A stretch of 64,000 nt of DNA from Vibrio xiamenensis (GCF_900100015.1 NZ_FNDD01000015.1:1-64000), one strand, 5' to 3'; positions 50,862-61,793 are shown, numbered from the stretch's first letter. Numbers and translations: made by a program. Notes: generated by a model from the letters alone, not told the origin.

Positions 50862-50895
50862 ACCCCAGAAGCTACTTAAATAAATAACTTGGGGT
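50862..50895 (-). promoter_or_regulatory. Leader hairpin upstream of rpsP
   Basis: ACCCCA (50862-50867) and TGGGGT (50890-50895) pair across an AT-rich loop in the rpsP 5' UTR. It may affect RNA stability or autoregulation; no known motif is recognised. Confidence 0.4.
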
Positions 50896-50919
50896 CTCGT
50901 GCCAAAATAAAGCTCCGGA

Positions 50920-50947
50920 ATTTTACCCTTATTCCGACGCATTGCAA
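50920..50947 (-). promoter_or_regulatory. Promoter of the rpsP operon
   Basis: Minus strand TTGCAA (50947-50942), 16-bp spacer, TAAAAT (50925-50920). Strong ribosomal-protein-type promoter about 90 bp before the rpsP start. Confidence 0.75.
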
Positions 50948-51043
50948 GGGGTTTAGCTATTTTTTAGCCACTCAATTGGCGAAAGCGGCAATGTGACCTA
51001 GATAACAAAACCGAAACGCCGCAACTAACCCCTTAATATAGAA

Positions 51044-51071
51044 AGAGCGCAGCCATTTTCGGCTGCGCTCT
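51044..51071 (-). terminator. ffh terminator
   Basis: Arms AGAGCGCAGCC (51044-51054) and GGCTGCGCTCT (51061-51071), loop ATTTTC; moderately T-rich tail on the minus strand (TTCTATATT). Confidence 0.8.
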
Positions 51072-51092
51072 GGTTAAACCTTGCGGGGTAAA

Positions 51093-52475
51093 TTAACGAC
51101 CAAATGGATTGAAGCCGCCGCCTCCACCCATACCGCCCATCATACCTTGCATGTTGCGCATCATACCTTTCATGCCGCCCTTCTGCATTTTCTTCATCAT
51201 TTTCTGCATCTGGGTAAATTGCTTAAGCATACGATTCACATCTTGCACTTGAACACCAGAACCTGCAGCAATGCGTTTCTTACGCGAGCCTTTAATGATG
51301 TCTGGGTGTTGACGCTCTTTCATAGTCATCGAATTGATGATGGCTTCCATCTGCTTAAACATCTTGTCATCAACTTTGTCTTTGACACCAGCAGGTAGCT
51401 GCGACATACCAGGCAATTTGTCTAACATGCCCATCATGCCACCCATGTTTTGCATCTGGCCAAGTTGTTCGCGGAAGTCTTCAAGATCAAAACCTTTTTT
51501 CTCTTTAAACTTCTTCGCCAGTTTTTGTGCTTTCTCTTCATCGACATTACGTTGCAAGTCTTCGATAAGAGAAAGTACATCTCCCATTCCCAAAATACGC
51601 GACGCAACACGGTCTGGGTGGAAAGGTTCAAGGGCATCGGTTTTTTCGCCAACACCTAAGAATTTAATTGGCTTACCGGTAATATGACGAACCGACAGCG
51701 CCGCACCACCACGTGCGTCACCATCAACTTTGGTTAGAATCACACCAGTCAGAGGAAGTGCATCACCAAACGCTTTCGCAGTATTCGCCGCGTCTTGACC
51801 TGTCATTGCATCAACAACAAATAGTGTTTCAACTGGGTTGATAGCACTATGCAGCTGTTGAATCTCGCCCATCATTTCTTCATCAATGGCAAGACGACCT
51901 GCGGTATCGACGATCAATACGTCATAGAATTTTTTCTTCGCGTGATCGATAGCGCCATTCGCGATATCAATCGGCTTTTGGTCGGGAGATGACGGGAAGA
52001 AATCGACACCGATATCTGTCGCGAGAGTTTCGAGCTGTTTGATCGCCGCAGGGCGATAAACGTCGGCAGAAACCACCAAGACTTTCTTCTTATCACGCTC
52101 TTTAAGTAATTTAGATAACTTACCAACGCTGGTGGTTTTACCCGCACCTTGTAGGCCCGCCATCAAAATAACCGCTGGCGGTTGAGCCGCGAGGTTTAGC
52201 GCTTCATTGGATTCACCCATGACGGCTTCAAGTTCAGATTGAACAATCTTGATGAACTCTTGACCCGGAGTAAGTGATTTTGAAACCTCAACGCCGACCG
52301 CGCCTTCTTTCACTCGTTTCACAAAGTCGCGCACTACTGGCAAAGCTACATCGGCTTCCAATAGCGCCATACGGACTTCACGCAAAGTCTCTTTAATATT
52401 GTCTTCGGTCAAACGACCTTTGCCGCTGATGTTCTTCAGCGTCTTGGATAATCGATCCGTTAAATTCTCAAACAT
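51093..52475 (-). CDS. ffh: Signal recognition particle protein Ffh (SRP54)
   Basis: Binds signal sequences and 4.5S RNA to target membrane proteins to FtsY. 460 residues. N and G domains with GTPase motifs GLQGAGKTTS (about 107-116), DTAGRLA (about 190-196), TKVDGDARGG; methionine-rich M domain from about 300 with MMKKMQKGGMKGMM and a Gly-rich C-terminus. Divergent from ypjD as in E. coli. Confidence 0.98.
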   Translation of the reverse strand: MFENLTDRLSKTLKNISGKGRLTEDNIKETLREVRMALLEADVALPVVRDFVKRVKEGAVGVEVSKSLTPGQEFIKIVQSELEAVMGESNEALNLAAQPPAVILMAGLQGAGKTTSVGKLSKLLKERDKKKVLVVSADVYRPAAIKQLETLATDIGVDFFPSSPDQKPIDIANGAIDHAKKKFYDVLIVDTAGRLAIDEEMMGEIQQLHSAINPVETLFVVDAMTGQDAANTAKAFGDALPLTGVILTKVDGDARGGAALSVRHITGKPIKFLGVGEKTDALEPFHPDRVASRILGMGDVLSLIEDLQRNVDEEKAQKLAKKFKEKKGFDLEDFREQLGQMQNMGGMMGMLDKLPGMSQLPAGVKDKVDDKMFKQMEAIINSMTMKERQHPDIIKGSRKKRIAAGSGVQVQDVNRMLKQFTQMQKMMKKMQKGGMKGMMRNMQGMMGGMGGGGGFNPFGR

Positions 52476-52654
52476 CTTTTACTCTTCGCTTGATTTCGGC
52501 GATAAATTATCACGAGTATACCTTAGGCGCGTAAAGCATGACACCGATCGATGCGAATTAGATCGCTTACGATAACAATAGTTGCGCTATAGACATAGCT
52601 CATCTAAATGATGCAAGGTATAATCTGCCCAATGCTTTTCAACATAAGAGACTC

Positions 52655-53449
52655 ATGGATAACATAGTTGCTGTTGCTGCCGCCATTCTTTATGTCTTGG
52701 CGATTGCGACCATAGTACCAGGATTGGTTCAACAAACAGGTATTCGCGTAAAAACCGTTTTTATCAGTGCTGCTGGTGCCTTGGTCTTCCACGGCTGGCT
52801 TCTTAGCGATCTCATTTTTGCTACTTCGGGACAAAACCTGAGTATGCTCAACGTTGCCTCTTTGGTTGGCTTTATTATTTCGCTCACCATGAGCCTTGCG
52901 ATGATAAAAACTCGCTTGTGGTTCTTACTACCTGTGATTTATGGCTTTTCTGCCATGAACTTGTTAGCCGCCGCCTTGTTACCTGGCACCTTCATTACTC
53001 ACTTAGAGAACGAACCGGCATTACTTATCCATATCTCGATAGCGCTTTTTGCCTACTCAACACTTTCGATTGGTGCTCTCTACTCATTACAGTTGGTCTG
53101 GCTGGATCGCAAACTAAAAACTAAAAAAGCGTTAGCAATCAATCCAAACCTACCGCCTTTAATGATGGTAGAAAGACAACTTTTCAAGATCATTCTGGTT
53201 GGTAATATTCTTTTAACGGGCACATTACTGACCGGTTTTATGTTCGTACGTGACATGTTTGCTCAGGGGCAAGCGCACAAAGGAATTTTGTCATTTATCG
53301 CATGGATCGTTTATTCGATACTTCTTTGGGGTCACTACCAACGCGGTTGGCGTGGACGCAAAGCCACTTGGTTTGCTGTCGTTGGTGCGATGATTTTGAC
53401 TCTCGCGTATTTCGGCAGCCGATTTGTTCGTGAAGTCATCCTTCATTGA
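52655..53449 (+). CDS. ypjD: Inner-membrane protein YpjD, cytochrome c assembly (CcsA-like) family
   Basis: Integral membrane protein of 264 residues with about eight hydrophobic segments. It belongs to the CcsA/CcmC-like superfamily: LIHISIALFAYSTLSIGALYSLQLVW carries the conserved loop histidine, and HYQRGWRGRK is near the end. Actual function in gamma-proteobacteria is uncertain; a heme-related role is suggested by the family only. Located between ffh (divergent) and a CNNM-type transporter, the E. coli order. Confidence 0.9.
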   Translation: MDNIVAVAAAILYVLAIATIVPGLVQQTGIRVKTVFISAAGALVFHGWLLSDLIFATSGQNLSMLNVASLVGFIISLTMSLAMIKTRLWFLLPVIYGFSAMNLLAAALLPGTFITHLENEPALLIHISIALFAYSTLSIGALYSLQLVWLDRKLKTKKALAINPNLPPLMMVERQLFKIILVGNILLTGTLLTGFMFVRDMFAQGQAHKGILSFIAWIVYSILLWGHYQRGWRGRKATWFAVVGAMILTLAYFGSRFVREVILH

Positions 53450-53561
53450 TCTGATTGACCACACGTTTGAGGCTGTTTTTACTGGTTTTATTAACCTGAC
53501 AAGGTTATTTTTCACTTAAAGCCCAAACTCTTTTATTAAATAGATAAGGAATTATTTAGCT

Positions 53562-54830
53562 TTGGACGACATATCAACGGGTATCTTATTTGCGCTACTC
53601 GCGTGTCTTATTGTTATTTCCGGGTACTTCTCAGGTTCAGAAACCGGCATGATGTCACTGAACCGATACCGCTTAAAGCACCTCTCTAATAGCGGCCATA
53701 AGGGCGCGAAACGAGTGGAAAAACTCTTGAACCGACCAGACAGACTCATCGGTCTGATTCTGATTGGTAACAACCTCGTTAATATCCTCGCTTCTGCCAT
53801 TGCCACCATTATTGGTATGCGCCTATACGGCGATATGGGGGTTGCGATTGCAACAGGTGCCCTAACCCTGGTTATTCTGGTGTTTTCAGAAGTGACACCA
53901 AAAACGCTCGCCGCTCTTTACCCAGAACGCGTTTCTTTCACCAGCAGTATTCTGCTGATGATACTGATGAAGTTAATGGCACCACTGGTGATGTTCGTCA
54001 ATTTCATTACCAACGGTTTTATCCGTTTGCTGGGTATTCGCGTCGATCATAACAGTGATGATCACTTAAGTTCAGAAGAGCTGCGCACGGTCGTAAACGA
54101 AGCGGGCGGGCTTATTCCACGTCGTCACCAAGATATGTTGCTGTCTATTCTTGACCTTGAGCACGTCACGGTTAATGACATCATGGTGCCACGCAATGAA
54201 ATCAGTGCCATTGACATCAACGATGACTGGAAGTCGATTTCTCGCCAGTTAACACACTCACCTCATGGACGCATTGTGCTGTATCGCGATCACGTCGATG
54301 AAGTGGTTGGCATGCTGCGTTTGCGTGAAGCTTACCGCCTGATGTTGGAAAAAAATGAGTTTAATAAAGAGACATTGCTGCGCGCCGCCGATGAAGTCTA
54401 TTTCATTCCTGAAGGCACGCCACTCAACGTCCAATTACTGAAGTTCCAACGTAATAAACAACGTATTGGCCTGGTTGTCGACGAATATGGCGACATTATC
54501 GGTTTGGTCACATTAGAAGATATTTTGGAAGAAATTGTCGGCGAGTTTACGACTTCAATTGCGCCAAGTTTGGCCGAAGAAATCACGCCGCAAGGTGACG
54601 GCAGCTTCTTAATTGAAGGCAGTGCCAACATTCGAGATATCAATAAAGGCTTGAAATGGAAATTACCAACCTCTGGGCCACGAACGTTAAACGGTTTGAT
54701 TCTTGAACATTTAGAACACATTCCCGAAAGCCAGCTGAGTGTAGTGGTTTCAAGTCATCCGATGGAAATCGTCGAACTGGAAGAAAACCGCATCAAGTTA
54801 GTGCGCGTTTACCCAAGACGTAAAAAATAA
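53562..54830 (+). CDS. yfjD: CNNM/CorC-HlyC family transporter (YfjD-like)
   Basis: Membrane protein of 422 residues: DUF21/CNNM transmembrane domain (about 5-190, with SGSETGMMSLNRYRLKH), a CBS pair (about 205-335, DIMVPRNEISAIDI and LVVDEYGDIIGLVT) and a C-terminal CorC/HlyC domain (about 345-420). Family members affect Mg2+/Co2+ transport, but the substrate is not established here. The start is TTG at 53562, preceded by AAGGA 11 bases upstream; it aligns with E. coli YfjD. Closed by a bidirectional terminator. Confidence 0.92.
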   Translation: MDDISTGILFALLACLIVISGYFSGSETGMMSLNRYRLKHLSNSGHKGAKRVEKLLNRPDRLIGLILIGNNLVNILASAIATIIGMRLYGDMGVAIATGALTLVILVFSEVTPKTLAALYPERVSFTSSILLMILMKLMAPLVMFVNFITNGFIRLLGIRVDHNSDDHLSSEELRTVVNEAGGLIPRRHQDMLLSILDLEHVTVNDIMVPRNEISAIDINDDWKSISRQLTHSPHGRIVLYRDHVDEVVGMLRLREAYRLMLEKNEFNKETLLRAADEVYFIPEGTPLNVQLLKFQRNKQRIGLVVDEYGDIIGLVTLEDILEEIVGEFTTSIAPSLAEEITPQGDGSFLIEGSANIRDINKGLKWKLPTSGPRTLNGLILEHLEHIPESQLSVVVSSHPMEIVELEENRIKLVRVYPRRKK

Positions 54831-54852
54831 ACTTTGCTATCGATATAGACAC

Positions 54853-54882
54853 AAAAGCCTTGGCAACCGCCAAGGCTTTTTT
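54853..54882. terminator. Bidirectional terminator between yfjD and rpoS
   Basis: AAAAGCCTTGGC (54853-54864), loop AACC, GCCAAGGCTTTT (54869-54880). T-runs on both sides for convergent genes. Confidence 0.92.
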
Positions 54883-54911
54883 CATGTTTAAATCAGATAA
54901 CGAGCGTATGG

Positions 54912-55889
54912 TTAGTCTTCTTCAACGCTGAATAAGCTTTCCATATTCAAGCCTTGTTTAACCAAGATCTCACGTAAACGGCGCAAACCTTCTACTTGGA
55001 TTTGGCGCACTCGCTCACGAGTTAAGTTAATTTCGCGTCCAACTTCTTCCAATGTAGAGGGCTCATAACCAAGCAGACCAAAACGTCGAGCTAGGACTTC
55101 TTTCTGTTTTGGATTGAGCTCGTCGAGCCATAAAATCAGTGAGTCTTTAATATCGTCATCTTGCGTTGAGACTTCAGGATCGCAATTGTTGATATCAGGA
55201 ATAATATCCAGCAATGCTTTTTCACTTTCGCCACCACCAATCGGTGTATCCACCGAACTCACTCGTTCATTGAGACGCAGCATTTTGCTCACATCATCCA
55301 CCGGACGGTCGAGTTGCAACGCAATCTCTTCAGCGGTTGGTTCATGATCGAGCTTTTGCGATAACTCACGCGCAGTGCGTAAATAGATATTGAGCTCTTT
55401 AACGACATGGATTGGCAAGCGAATGGTCCGAGTTTGGTTCATCAACGCTCGTTCAATGGTTTGACGAATCCACCAAGTCGCATAGGTTGAGAAACGAAAT
55501 CCTCGTTCAGGGTCAAATTTTTCGACCGCTCGAATCAAGCCTAGGTTACCTTCTTCAATCAAATCAAGCAGTGCCAGACCACGATTGCTGTAACGACGCG
55601 AGATTTTCACAACCAGACGTAAGTTACTTTCGATCATGCGTTTGCGCGCAGCTTCGTCGCCTCGTAAGGCGCGACGTGCGTAAAGGACTTCTTCTTCCGC
55701 GGTAAGTAGAGGTGAAAAGCCAATTTCGCCCAAATAAAGCTGTGTTGCATCGAGGCTTTTAGTGGATGCATCAAACTCTTCTTTGAGTGCGCTATTAGAA
55801 ATGGTTTCCGTGTTGTCTTCCGCTTCTATAGCATCAATGGCTTGTTGGTCAAATTCTTCGACTTTGGTTGCTGTATTGCTGATACTCAT
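54912..55889 (-). CDS. rpoS: RNA polymerase sigma factor RpoS (sigma-38)
   Basis: Stationary-phase and general stress sigma factor. 325 residues. Region 1.2 ([16 protein letters not shown]), region 2 ([60 protein letters not shown] in pieces), region 3, and region 4 with [20 protein letters not shown]. Strong ribosome binding site AGGGGGAGGCGTT. The main E. coli rpoS promoter lies inside nlpD, and the same arrangement is likely here; the 73-bp gap to nlpD shows no strong promoter. Confidence 0.98.
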   Translation of the reverse strand: MSISNTATKVEEFDQQAIDAIEAEDNTETISNSALKEEFDASTKSLDATQLYLGEIGFSPLLTAEEEVLYARRALRGDEAARKRMIESNLRLVVKISRRYSNRGLALLDLIEEGNLGLIRAVEKFDPERGFRFSTYATWWIRQTIERALMNQTRTIRLPIHVVKELNIYLRTARELSQKLDHEPTAEEIALQLDRPVDDVSKMLRLNERVSSVDTPIGGGESEKALLDIIPDINNCDPEVSTQDDDIKDSLILWLDELNPKQKEVLARRFGLLGYEPSTLEEVGREINLTRERVRQIQVEGLRRLREILVKQGLNMESLFSVEED

Positions 55890-55962
55890 AACGCCTCCCC
55901 CTGGCGAGATAGCAAGACATTACTGCTCAATATGCCGCTAATTTTACTCTTTCAAGTAAATA

Positions 55963-56925
55963 CTATGGTAAGTAGCGTTTAGGATTCACCGACTTACCTT
56001 GGTAGCGAATTTCAAAGTGCAAGCGAACACTACTAGAACCCGAACTCCCCATTGTAGCGATCTTTTGGCCTGCCTTAACACTCTGACCTTCGTGTACAAG
56101 CAACTTGTCGTTGTGCGCGTAAGCACTGAGATAATTGTCGTTATGTTTGACGATAACTAAATTACCATAACCTCTGAGTGCGTTACCCGAATAGACGACA
56201 GTGCCTCCTGCTGTAGAAACGATGGCTTGACCACGCTGTCCTGCGATATCAATGCCTTTATTCCCTTGATCCCCAGCAGAGAAATTCTTAATCACTCTCC
56301 CCTTTGTCGGCCATAACCACTTGGATATGTTGTCGTTTTGAGGTTTAGAATTGCTGACACTTTTATTAACATTCTGTTTACCAGCAGATTCAACATACTC
56401 CTTTGATTTTGATTGTTCAACCCTCTTTTCTGCGTCTTTTTTGCTCAACTTTTGAGCCGGAGAGAGGGTGTTTTTGCTAACTCCTTGACTAGAGTTATTA
56501 CTCTTGACTGCTGCCACCGTCGTGGTTTGGGGAACCACTGGAGCAGGTTTCGGCGTCGGAACACTAGGTTTTACCGTACTTGCAACGGCTGCGACCTCAG
56601 TGCCAGCTCCGGTTCCACCATAAGATGGAGGGTTGTACACTGGGCGCCATAAATTGAGTTTTTGACCGGGATAAATGGTGTAGGGTTTTTGTAAATGATT
56701 GTAACGAATCAATTCATTTACATCTTTATCTGTGACGTAAGCGATAAAGTACAGCGTATCGCCCTTCTGAACTTCATAGTAGCTACCTCGGTAACTACCA
56801 CGAGAAACGCTACCGTAGTCTTTCTTCAAGCCGGAAACCGGCGCAGGCGAGTGCATAGCGCAGCCTGTTAGTGCACTTAACAATCCAATAGTAACTAAGA
56901 TTCGCGACTTGAAAGCTTTCTTCAT
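55963..56925 (-). CDS. nlpD: Lipoprotein NlpD, LysM plus degenerate LytM domain
   Basis: Outer-membrane lipoprotein that activates cell-separation amidases (AmiC in E. coli; AmiB in V. cholerae). 320 residues: lipobox LTGC (Cys22), LysM (about 50-95, YYEVQKGDTLYFIAYVTD), a low-complexity linker, and an M23/LytM domain (about 205-320). Metal ligands are lost: the usual HxxxD reads KGID, and the usual HxH reads RLH. This marks it as a non-catalytic activator. It begins 4 bp after pcm. Confidence 0.95.
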   Translation of the reverse strand: MKKAFKSRILVTIGLLSALTGCAMHSPAPVSGLKKDYGSVSRGSYRGSYYEVQKGDTLYFIAYVTDKDVNELIRYNHLQKPYTIYPGQKLNLWRPVYNPPSYGGTGAGTEVAAVASTVKPSVPTPKPAPVVPQTTTVAAVKSNNSSQGVSKNTLSPAQKLSKKDAEKRVEQSKSKEYVESAGKQNVNKSVSNSKPQNDNISKWLWPTKGRVIKNFSAGDQGNKGIDIAGQRGQAIVSTAGGTVVYSGNALRGYGNLVIVKHNDNYLSAYAHNDKLLVHEGQSVKAGQKIATMGSSGSSSVRLHFEIRYQGKSVNPKRYLP

Positions 56926-56929
56926 CTAA

Positions 56930-57556
56930 CTACGCTAAATCACCCGCGATTAATGGTACAAATCGAACCATCTCTATAGACTGCGAGATAAATTCTTCTC
57001 CTTTACGAGTAATTTTTAATAACTGCTGCTCGGTATCACCAACCGGAATAACCATTACCCCACCTTCTGAAAGCTGTTCCAATAAAGATTGAGGCACAAC
57101 CTTAGGTGCTGCGGTGACGATAATTGCGTCAAAAGGCCCTCTTGCCGGCCATCCATTCCAACCATCACCGTGTTTGGTCGAAACATTGTAAATATCAAGC
57201 TGCTTTAAACGTCGCTTGGCATCCCACTGCAACGCTTTAATTCGTTCAATAGAATAGACATGCTCAACCAATTGAGCCAAGACTGCGGTTTGATAACCGG
57301 AGCCAGTGCCCACCTCTAAGACTTTGCTGTTACGGTGAAGTTCCAGACACTGAGTCATTTTTGCCACGATATAGGGCTGGGAAATCGTCTGCCCCTGACC
57401 AATCGGAAGTGCATTGTTGTCGTAGGCTTGATGGAGCATAGCTTGAGAAACAAAGCGCTCACGCGGAACACGATAGATCGCATCCAGCACAGCTTGATCA
57501 CTGATACCATTCGCCTGCAAAAAAGCAACCAAACGTTCTGCTTGTGGTTTGGCCAT
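56930..57556 (-). CDS. pcm: Protein-L-isoaspartate O-methyltransferase
   Basis: Repairs isoaspartyl residues in aged proteins using SAM. 208 residues from ATG 57556 (MAKPQAERL), two bases after the surE stop, with AAAGGATCAATAACC upstream; a GTG/ATG seven codons earlier would overlap surE. SAM motif [16 protein letters not shown] and post-motif [15 protein letters not shown] are present. The surE-pcm-nlpD-rpoS order is conserved. Confidence 0.96.
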   Translation of the reverse strand: MAKPQAERLVAFLQANGISDQAVLDAIYRVPRERFVSQAMLHQAYDNNALPIGQGQTISQPYIVAKMTQCLELHRNSKVLEVGTGSGYQTAVLAQLVEHVYSIERIKALQWDAKRRLKQLDIYNVSTKHGDGWNGWPARGPFDAIIVTAAPKVVPQSLLEQLSEGGVMVIPVGDTEQQLLKITRKGEEFISQSIEMVRFVPLIAGDLA

Positions 57557-57558
57557 GG

Positions 57559-58302
57559 TTATTGATCCTTTAACCAACGATCCATTGCCTGTAGTGATTC
57601 ATGAGCGGTGAGATCAACTTGCAATGGCGTCACAGATACAAAGCCATGTTCAATAGCATGAAAGTCGGTACCTTCACCGGCATCTTGCTCCTTACCAGGA
57701 GGGCCAAGCCAAAAAATATCGTGACCACGAGGATCTTTTTGCTTAATCATATCTTCTGCATGATGACGCGCACCAAGACGTGTCACTTGTGTACCTTTCA
57801 ATTCATTAATGGCGACGTCAGGGACATTAACATTCAATAAACGGTTGGTTGGAATCGGTTTGTTTAAATGCTGTTCGACTAACTGGCAAGCAATATGTGC
57901 CGCTGTCGCAAAATGTTGTTTACCGACTAAAGAGAACGCAATCGCCTGCACGCCGAGAAAGTGCCCTTCCATCGCCGCAGCGACGGTACCAGAGTACAAA
58001 ACATCATCACCTAAGTTGGCGCCATGATTGATGCCACTCAGCACTAAATCCGGTAGATCATCTTTCATTAACTCGTTTAACGCAAAGTGAACACAATCGG
58101 TTGGCGTACCTTCCACCGAATACACCTGAGGCTCAATTTCTCGCACGCGCAATGGCTGCTCTAACGTTAAAGAGTTTGAAGCACCAGAGCGATTGCGATC
58201 AGGGGCAACAATGATCACTTGTGCTTTTTTACTCAATGCTTGGGCTAAGATTCGAATCCCTTCCGCATGCACACCATCATCGTTACTGAGCAAAATTTTC
58301 AA
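57559..58302 (-). CDS. surE: 5'/3'-nucleotidase SurE
   Basis: Survival protein; metal-dependent nucleotidase and exopolyphosphatase. 247 residues. Start choice: TTG at 58302 ([10 protein letters not shown]) aligns with E. coli SurE and has GGAGG seven bases upstream; GTG one codon earlier (58305) would be too close. The long frame starting at 58446 overlaps truD and is not credible. Metal site Asp8/Asp9 in SNDDG, plus [15 protein letters not shown] and [19 protein letters not shown]. Confidence 0.95.
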   Translation of the reverse strand: MKILLSNDDGVHAEGIRILAQALSKKAQVIIVAPDRNRSGASNSLTLEQPLRVREIEPQVYSVEGTPTDCVHFALNELMKDDLPDLVLSGINHGANLGDDVLYSGTVAAAMEGHFLGVQAIAFSLVGKQHFATAAHIACQLVEQHLNKPIPTNRLLNVNVPDVAINELKGTQVTRLGARHHAEDMIKQKDPRGHDIFWLGPPGKEQDAGEGTDFHAIEHGFVSVTPLQVDLTAHESLQAMDRWLKDQ

Positions 58303-58316
58303 CACACTTCCTCCAA

Positions 58317-59375
58317 TTATTTCTCGAGCGATGAATATTCTCGTACAACAATCTCTTCGTTGATCAATTCTCGAGTAATTGATGTTGCATAACAACCTGA
58401 AGGTAAAGAAAAACTCAGTGTGATGGTGTTGCCATCGACCTGCCACTCAAGCTGCTCAGGTTTTAACGCAATATCTCGACGCTCGTGACGCATTCGGTTG
58501 CCACGGATCAGCGCCATTAAATCAGGTTCAGCATCGATATGTGGCTGCTCTAATTTAAGTGCTGTGTCTTGAGTCGGTAACGCATTATCACCGGCCATCG
58601 CAGCACTTATAGCGACTTCACCAGTTTGATAACTCGCTTGGTATTCAGCGACTTTGTCAGCACTCACTAACATCGAATCATTGTTTTTCAATAGAATATC
58701 GCCAGATACCACAGTATTAAATAGCTGCTGTTCAATTCGAGCCGACACAATGTGGTTAAAAATCCAAGAGCGCGCTGTCGAAAGGTACAAGCTACGTTTA
58801 TTCTGGTTACGAGTGCGGACGTTGTCTCGCCCCCAACGTCTTGCTTCATCAAGGTTATTTCCTTGATTACCAAAACGTTGTGCGCCGAAATAGTTTGGAA
58901 CACCTAATTTAACAATATTTTCTAATCGTTCAACCACTTGCGCCACATCAGATACATCGGTCAAAGTCAAAACAAAGCGGTTTCCTTGCAAATCTCCAGG
59001 ACGCAGTTTTTTATTATGACGCTGAATATCAACGATCTGAATATGAGGATACTGAGCAAGGAAAGCGCTGAAATCAGGTGTGTCACCTTTTGGTAAATGC
59101 ACACTTAACCACTGCTCGGTAACAGCATGGCGATCTTTAAGCCCAGCCCAGCTGACATCTTTCGATTTCACGCCGCACGCTTTTGCAAGTTCATTCGCCA
59201 CAAATGCCGTGTTTTCTCCGCGTTTACGAATACGCAGCATCAAATGCTCACCGGAACCGAAAAACTCGTAACCTAGCTGCTCGTAAACTTGAAAATCCTC
59301 ATCTTTTGCTTTCAGCTTAGCGGTCGCTGTCGGTTGACCGTGAAGGTATGCAAAAGGCGCTAAAATATCTGTCAT
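58317..59375 (-). CDS. truD: tRNA pseudouridine(13) synthase TruD
   Basis: Makes pseudouridine at position 13 of tRNA(Glu). 352 residues. Catalytic Asp in [14 protein letters not shown] (about residue 80); [12 protein letters not shown] and [11 protein letters not shown] near the C-terminus are typical. In the ispF-truD-surE run with 19 and 14 bp gaps. Confidence 0.95.
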   Translation of the reverse strand: MTDILAPFAYLHGQPTATAKLKAKDEDFQVYEQLGYEFFGSGEHLMLRIRKRGENTAFVANELAKACGVKSKDVSWAGLKDRHAVTEQWLSVHLPKGDTPDFSAFLAQYPHIQIVDIQRHNKKLRPGDLQGNRFVLTLTDVSDVAQVVERLENIVKLGVPNYFGAQRFGNQGNNLDEARRWGRDNVRTRNQNKRSLYLSTARSWIFNHIVSARIEQQLFNTVVSGDILLKNNDSMLVSADKVAEYQASYQTGEVAISAAMAGDNALPTQDTALKLEQPHIDAEPDLMALIRGNRMRHERRDIALKPEQLEWQVDGNTITLSFSLPSGCYATSITRELINEEIVVREYSSLEK

Positions 59376-59394
59376 GAAAGTTCTTTCTATATTC

Positions 59395-59871
59395 TTAAGC
59401 TTTAATCAGTAGCACAACTGCTTCTGCAGCAATGCCTTCTTTACGACCGGTGAAGCCTAAACGCTCGGTAGTGGTCGCTTTAACGTTGACATTTTTAAGC
59501 TCAGTTTCTAAATCCTGAGCGATAGCGCTACACATCGCTTCAATATGTGGTGCCATTTTCGGTGCTTGCGCCATAATCGTGACGTCCGCATTGCCTAAAA
59601 TATAGCCCTGCTCTTTAACACGGCGATACACATCTTTGAGAAGCTCACGACTATCCGCGCCTTTCCATTTATCATCCGTATCCGGAAAATGACGCCCAAT
59701 ATCGCCCGCGGCAATTGCACCAAGTAATGCATCAGATAATGCATGTAGCGCGACATCGCCATCAGAATGGGCTAATAAACCTTGTTCGTAAGGAACGGCA
59801 ACACCACCAATAATGACAGGGCCTTCACCACCGAACTTATGCACATCAAAGCCGTGACCAATACGAATCAT
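59395..59871 (-). CDS. ispF: 2-C-methyl-D-erythritol 2,4-cyclodiphosphate synthase
   Basis: MEP pathway of isoprenoid synthesis. 158 residues. [14 protein letters not shown] with the zinc-binding Asp and His at the start, [21 protein letters not shown], and [19 protein letters not shown]. Starts 3 bp after ispD. Confidence 0.97.
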   Translation of the reverse strand: MIRIGHGFDVHKFGGEGPVIIGGVAVPYEQGLLAHSDGDVALHALSDALLGAIAAGDIGRHFPDTDDKWKGADSRELLKDVYRRVKEQGYILGNADVTIMAQAPKMAPHIEAMCSAIAQDLETELKNVNVKATTTERLGFTGRKEGIAAEAVVLLIKA

Positions 59872-59874
59872 GAT

Positions 59875-60585
59875 TTATCCTTGTTTATCTTTATTAAGGT
59901 AGAACTCCGCCAAAGCGAGATCTTCCGGTTGAGTTATTTTGATGTTGTCAGCCGCACCCGCCACCAGCAAAGGTTGATAACCAGCCCACTCTAATGCAGA
60001 AGCTTCGTCGGTTATTACCACCTGTTGTTGTAAAGCTCGGTTCAAAGAGTCTAATAGCGTCTCAAGTGGAAATAATTGCGGCGTTAATGCATGCCAAAGT
60101 GCTTCACGTTCAACCGTTTGCGAGATATGAGAATGCTCATCAGAGCGCTTCATTGTATCTCGCACAGGCGCGGCAAGAATCCCACCGACAGGATGAGTGA
60201 CGACCCCATCGATCAATTTATCGATATCGCTAAGACGAACGCATGGGCGAGCCGCGTCATGCACCATGACCCATGAGGCCAATTGGTGTTGTTGAATATA
60301 TTTTAGGCCAGCCAGCACGGAATCCGCACGCTCTTTGCCGCCATCGACACGGATAACCCGCGAATCTTGGTTAAGATCAAGCGCTTGAAAATACGGGTCG
60401 TCTTTGGCCACCACCACCACCACAGTGTCCACTAAGGCGTGTTCCAGAAGGCGGTGAACCGTATGTTCCAAAATGGTTTTTTGGTCAATTTGCAGATATT
60501 GCTTTGGCATGTCCGCCTGCATACGACTGCCAATTCCAGCGGCGGGTACTAACGCGACCACACTAAATTTCGAATCAGCGGTCAT
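59875..60585 (-). CDS. ispD: 2-C-methyl-D-erythritol 4-phosphate cytidylyltransferase
   Basis: MEP pathway; adds CMP to MEP. 236 residues. Nucleotide motif [21 protein letters not shown] (Gly-rich loop) and [15 protein letters not shown] (metal Asp). The start overlaps the ftsB stop by 4 bp (ATGA). Confidence 0.97.
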   Translation of the reverse strand: MTADSKFSVVALVPAAGIGSRMQADMPKQYLQIDQKTILEHTVHRLLEHALVDTVVVVVAKDDPYFQALDLNQDSRVIRVDGGKERADSVLAGLKYIQQHQLASWVMVHDAARPCVRLSDIDKLIDGVVTHPVGGILAAPVRDTMKRSDEHSHISQTVEREALWHALTPQLFPLETLLDSLNRALQQQVVITDEASALEWAGYQPLLVAGAADNIKITQPEDLALAEFYLNKDKQG

Positions 60586-60863
60586 TTATGCTCCTCACCG
60601 ACGATGCGATAAAACGTCTCACCTTCTTTAACCATACCAAGCTCGTGTCTCGCACGCTCTTCAATCGCATCTAAGCCTTGGCGTAAATCATCGATTTCAG
60701 CGAACATCTCACTGTTTCGTGTTTGCAATTTACCATTAACTTGGTGCTGAACTTGAATTTCACTTTCAACGCCTTCGAAGTCGTTGATGCCGTTTTTTCC
60801 GAACCAAAGTGTGTATTGCAGTACAGCAAACAGAGCTAACAATGCTATAGAAAATAATCGCAT
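60582..60863 (-). CDS. ftsB: Cell division protein FtsB
   Basis: Bitopic divisome protein that forms a complex with FtsL and FtsQ. 93 residues from ATG 60863 ([20 protein letters not shown]): a membrane span at 4-20, then a coiled coil (about 28-70) with [18 protein letters not shown], then [19 protein letters not shown]. The longer frame from 60932 adds 23 residues without family support. Confidence 0.94.
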   Translation of the reverse strand: MRLFSIALLALFAVLQYTLWFGKNGINDFEGVESEIQVQHQVNGKLQTRNSEMFAEIDDLRQGLDAIEERARHELGMVKEGETFYRIVGEEHK

Positions 60864-60989
60864 AGTGTTTGTCGTAGTGGGGAGAAAATTAAAGACCACA
60901 TATATACCACAACGACGCTTTTCAAGCGACATTGCTCTATGTGGTCTTGATAGAGATCTGACTTTGTAAGTTTTCGTTACATCGCTTGA

Positions 60990-61793
60990 TTAACTTTGCA
61001 GCATAAATAGCGCCAAACCGACACCAAGCAGCAAGCGATAAATCACAAACGGTGTCATACCCATTTTAGAGATCAGTTTAAGGAAGAAATGAATACATAA
61101 GTATGCGCTAACAAACGAAGTGATAATGCCGGTCATCAAAAAGCCGACATGCACCGTTTCTCCACTGGCAATTAATTCTGTGGTCAGAAAACCACCAGCA
61201 AGGACAATGATCGGTATCGACATTAAAAACGAAAACCGCGCTGCCGCTTCTCGAGTAAAACCAAGGTAAAGCGCCGCCGTGATGGTCGCCCCGGAGCGTG
61301 ATGTGCCGGGTATCATCGCCACCGCTTGAGCAATACCGATAAGCAGCGACTTCTTCCAATCCACTTGGTACTCATCTTTGTTTAGCTGCGCGTTTTTATC
61401 CACCCACCAAAGTAACAAACCAAAGATGATGGTTGTAGCAGCAATCACCCAAGCGCTGCGTAAATACAACTCGATGATGTCTTTCATCAGCAAGCCAAAC
61501 ACACAGGCAGGAATGGTGGCAAGCACGATCATCCACGCTAACTTTGCTTCCTTACTGCGATCCGCTTTAAAAATCGAGGCGAAAAATGCCGAGAGCAACG
61601 CTACGACTTCATGGCGGAAATAAATCACTACCGCCAATAAGGTTCCGACATGGACGGCGACATCAAACGCGAGGCCCTGATCTTCCCAGCCTAATATCGC
61701 GGAAGGCAAAATCAAATGTGCAGAACTGGAAATGGGAAGAAACTCAGTAAGACCTTGAATCAGTGCAAGAATAATCGCTTCAAAGTAGTTCAT
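60990..61793 (-). CDS. uppP: Undecaprenyl-diphosphatase UppP, first paralogue (V. cholerae-like)
   Basis: Inner-membrane phosphatase that recycles undecaprenyl diphosphate for peptidoglycan and other polymers and gives bacitracin tolerance. 267 residues, about seven or eight hydrophobic segments. Catalytic motifs: [14 protein letters not shown] (about 15-28) and PGTSRSGAT (about 170-178), both intact. It differs clearly from the neighbouring paralogue, for example SSSAHL versus SSTGHL. A terminator precedes it (61851-61866), so it likely has its own promoter. Confidence 0.94.
   Translation of the reverse strand: MNYFEAIILALIQGLTEFLPISSSAHLILPSAILGWEDQGLAFDVAVHVGTLLAVVIYFRHEVVALLSAFFASIFKADRSKEAKLAWMIVLATIPACVFGLLMKDIIELYLRSAWVIAATTIIFGLLLWWVDKNAQLNKDEYQVDWKKSLLIGIAQAVAMIPGTSRSGATITAALYLGFTREAAARFSFLMSIPIIVLAGGFLTTELIASGETVHVGFLMTGIITSFVSAYLCIHFFLKLISKMGMTPFVIYRLLLGVGLALFMLQS

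Noticed and set aside
58303..58446. Longer SurE start at 58446
   Set aside because: It overlaps truD by about 130 bp and adds non-family sequence; TTG at 58302 with GGAGG upstream matches E. coli SurE.
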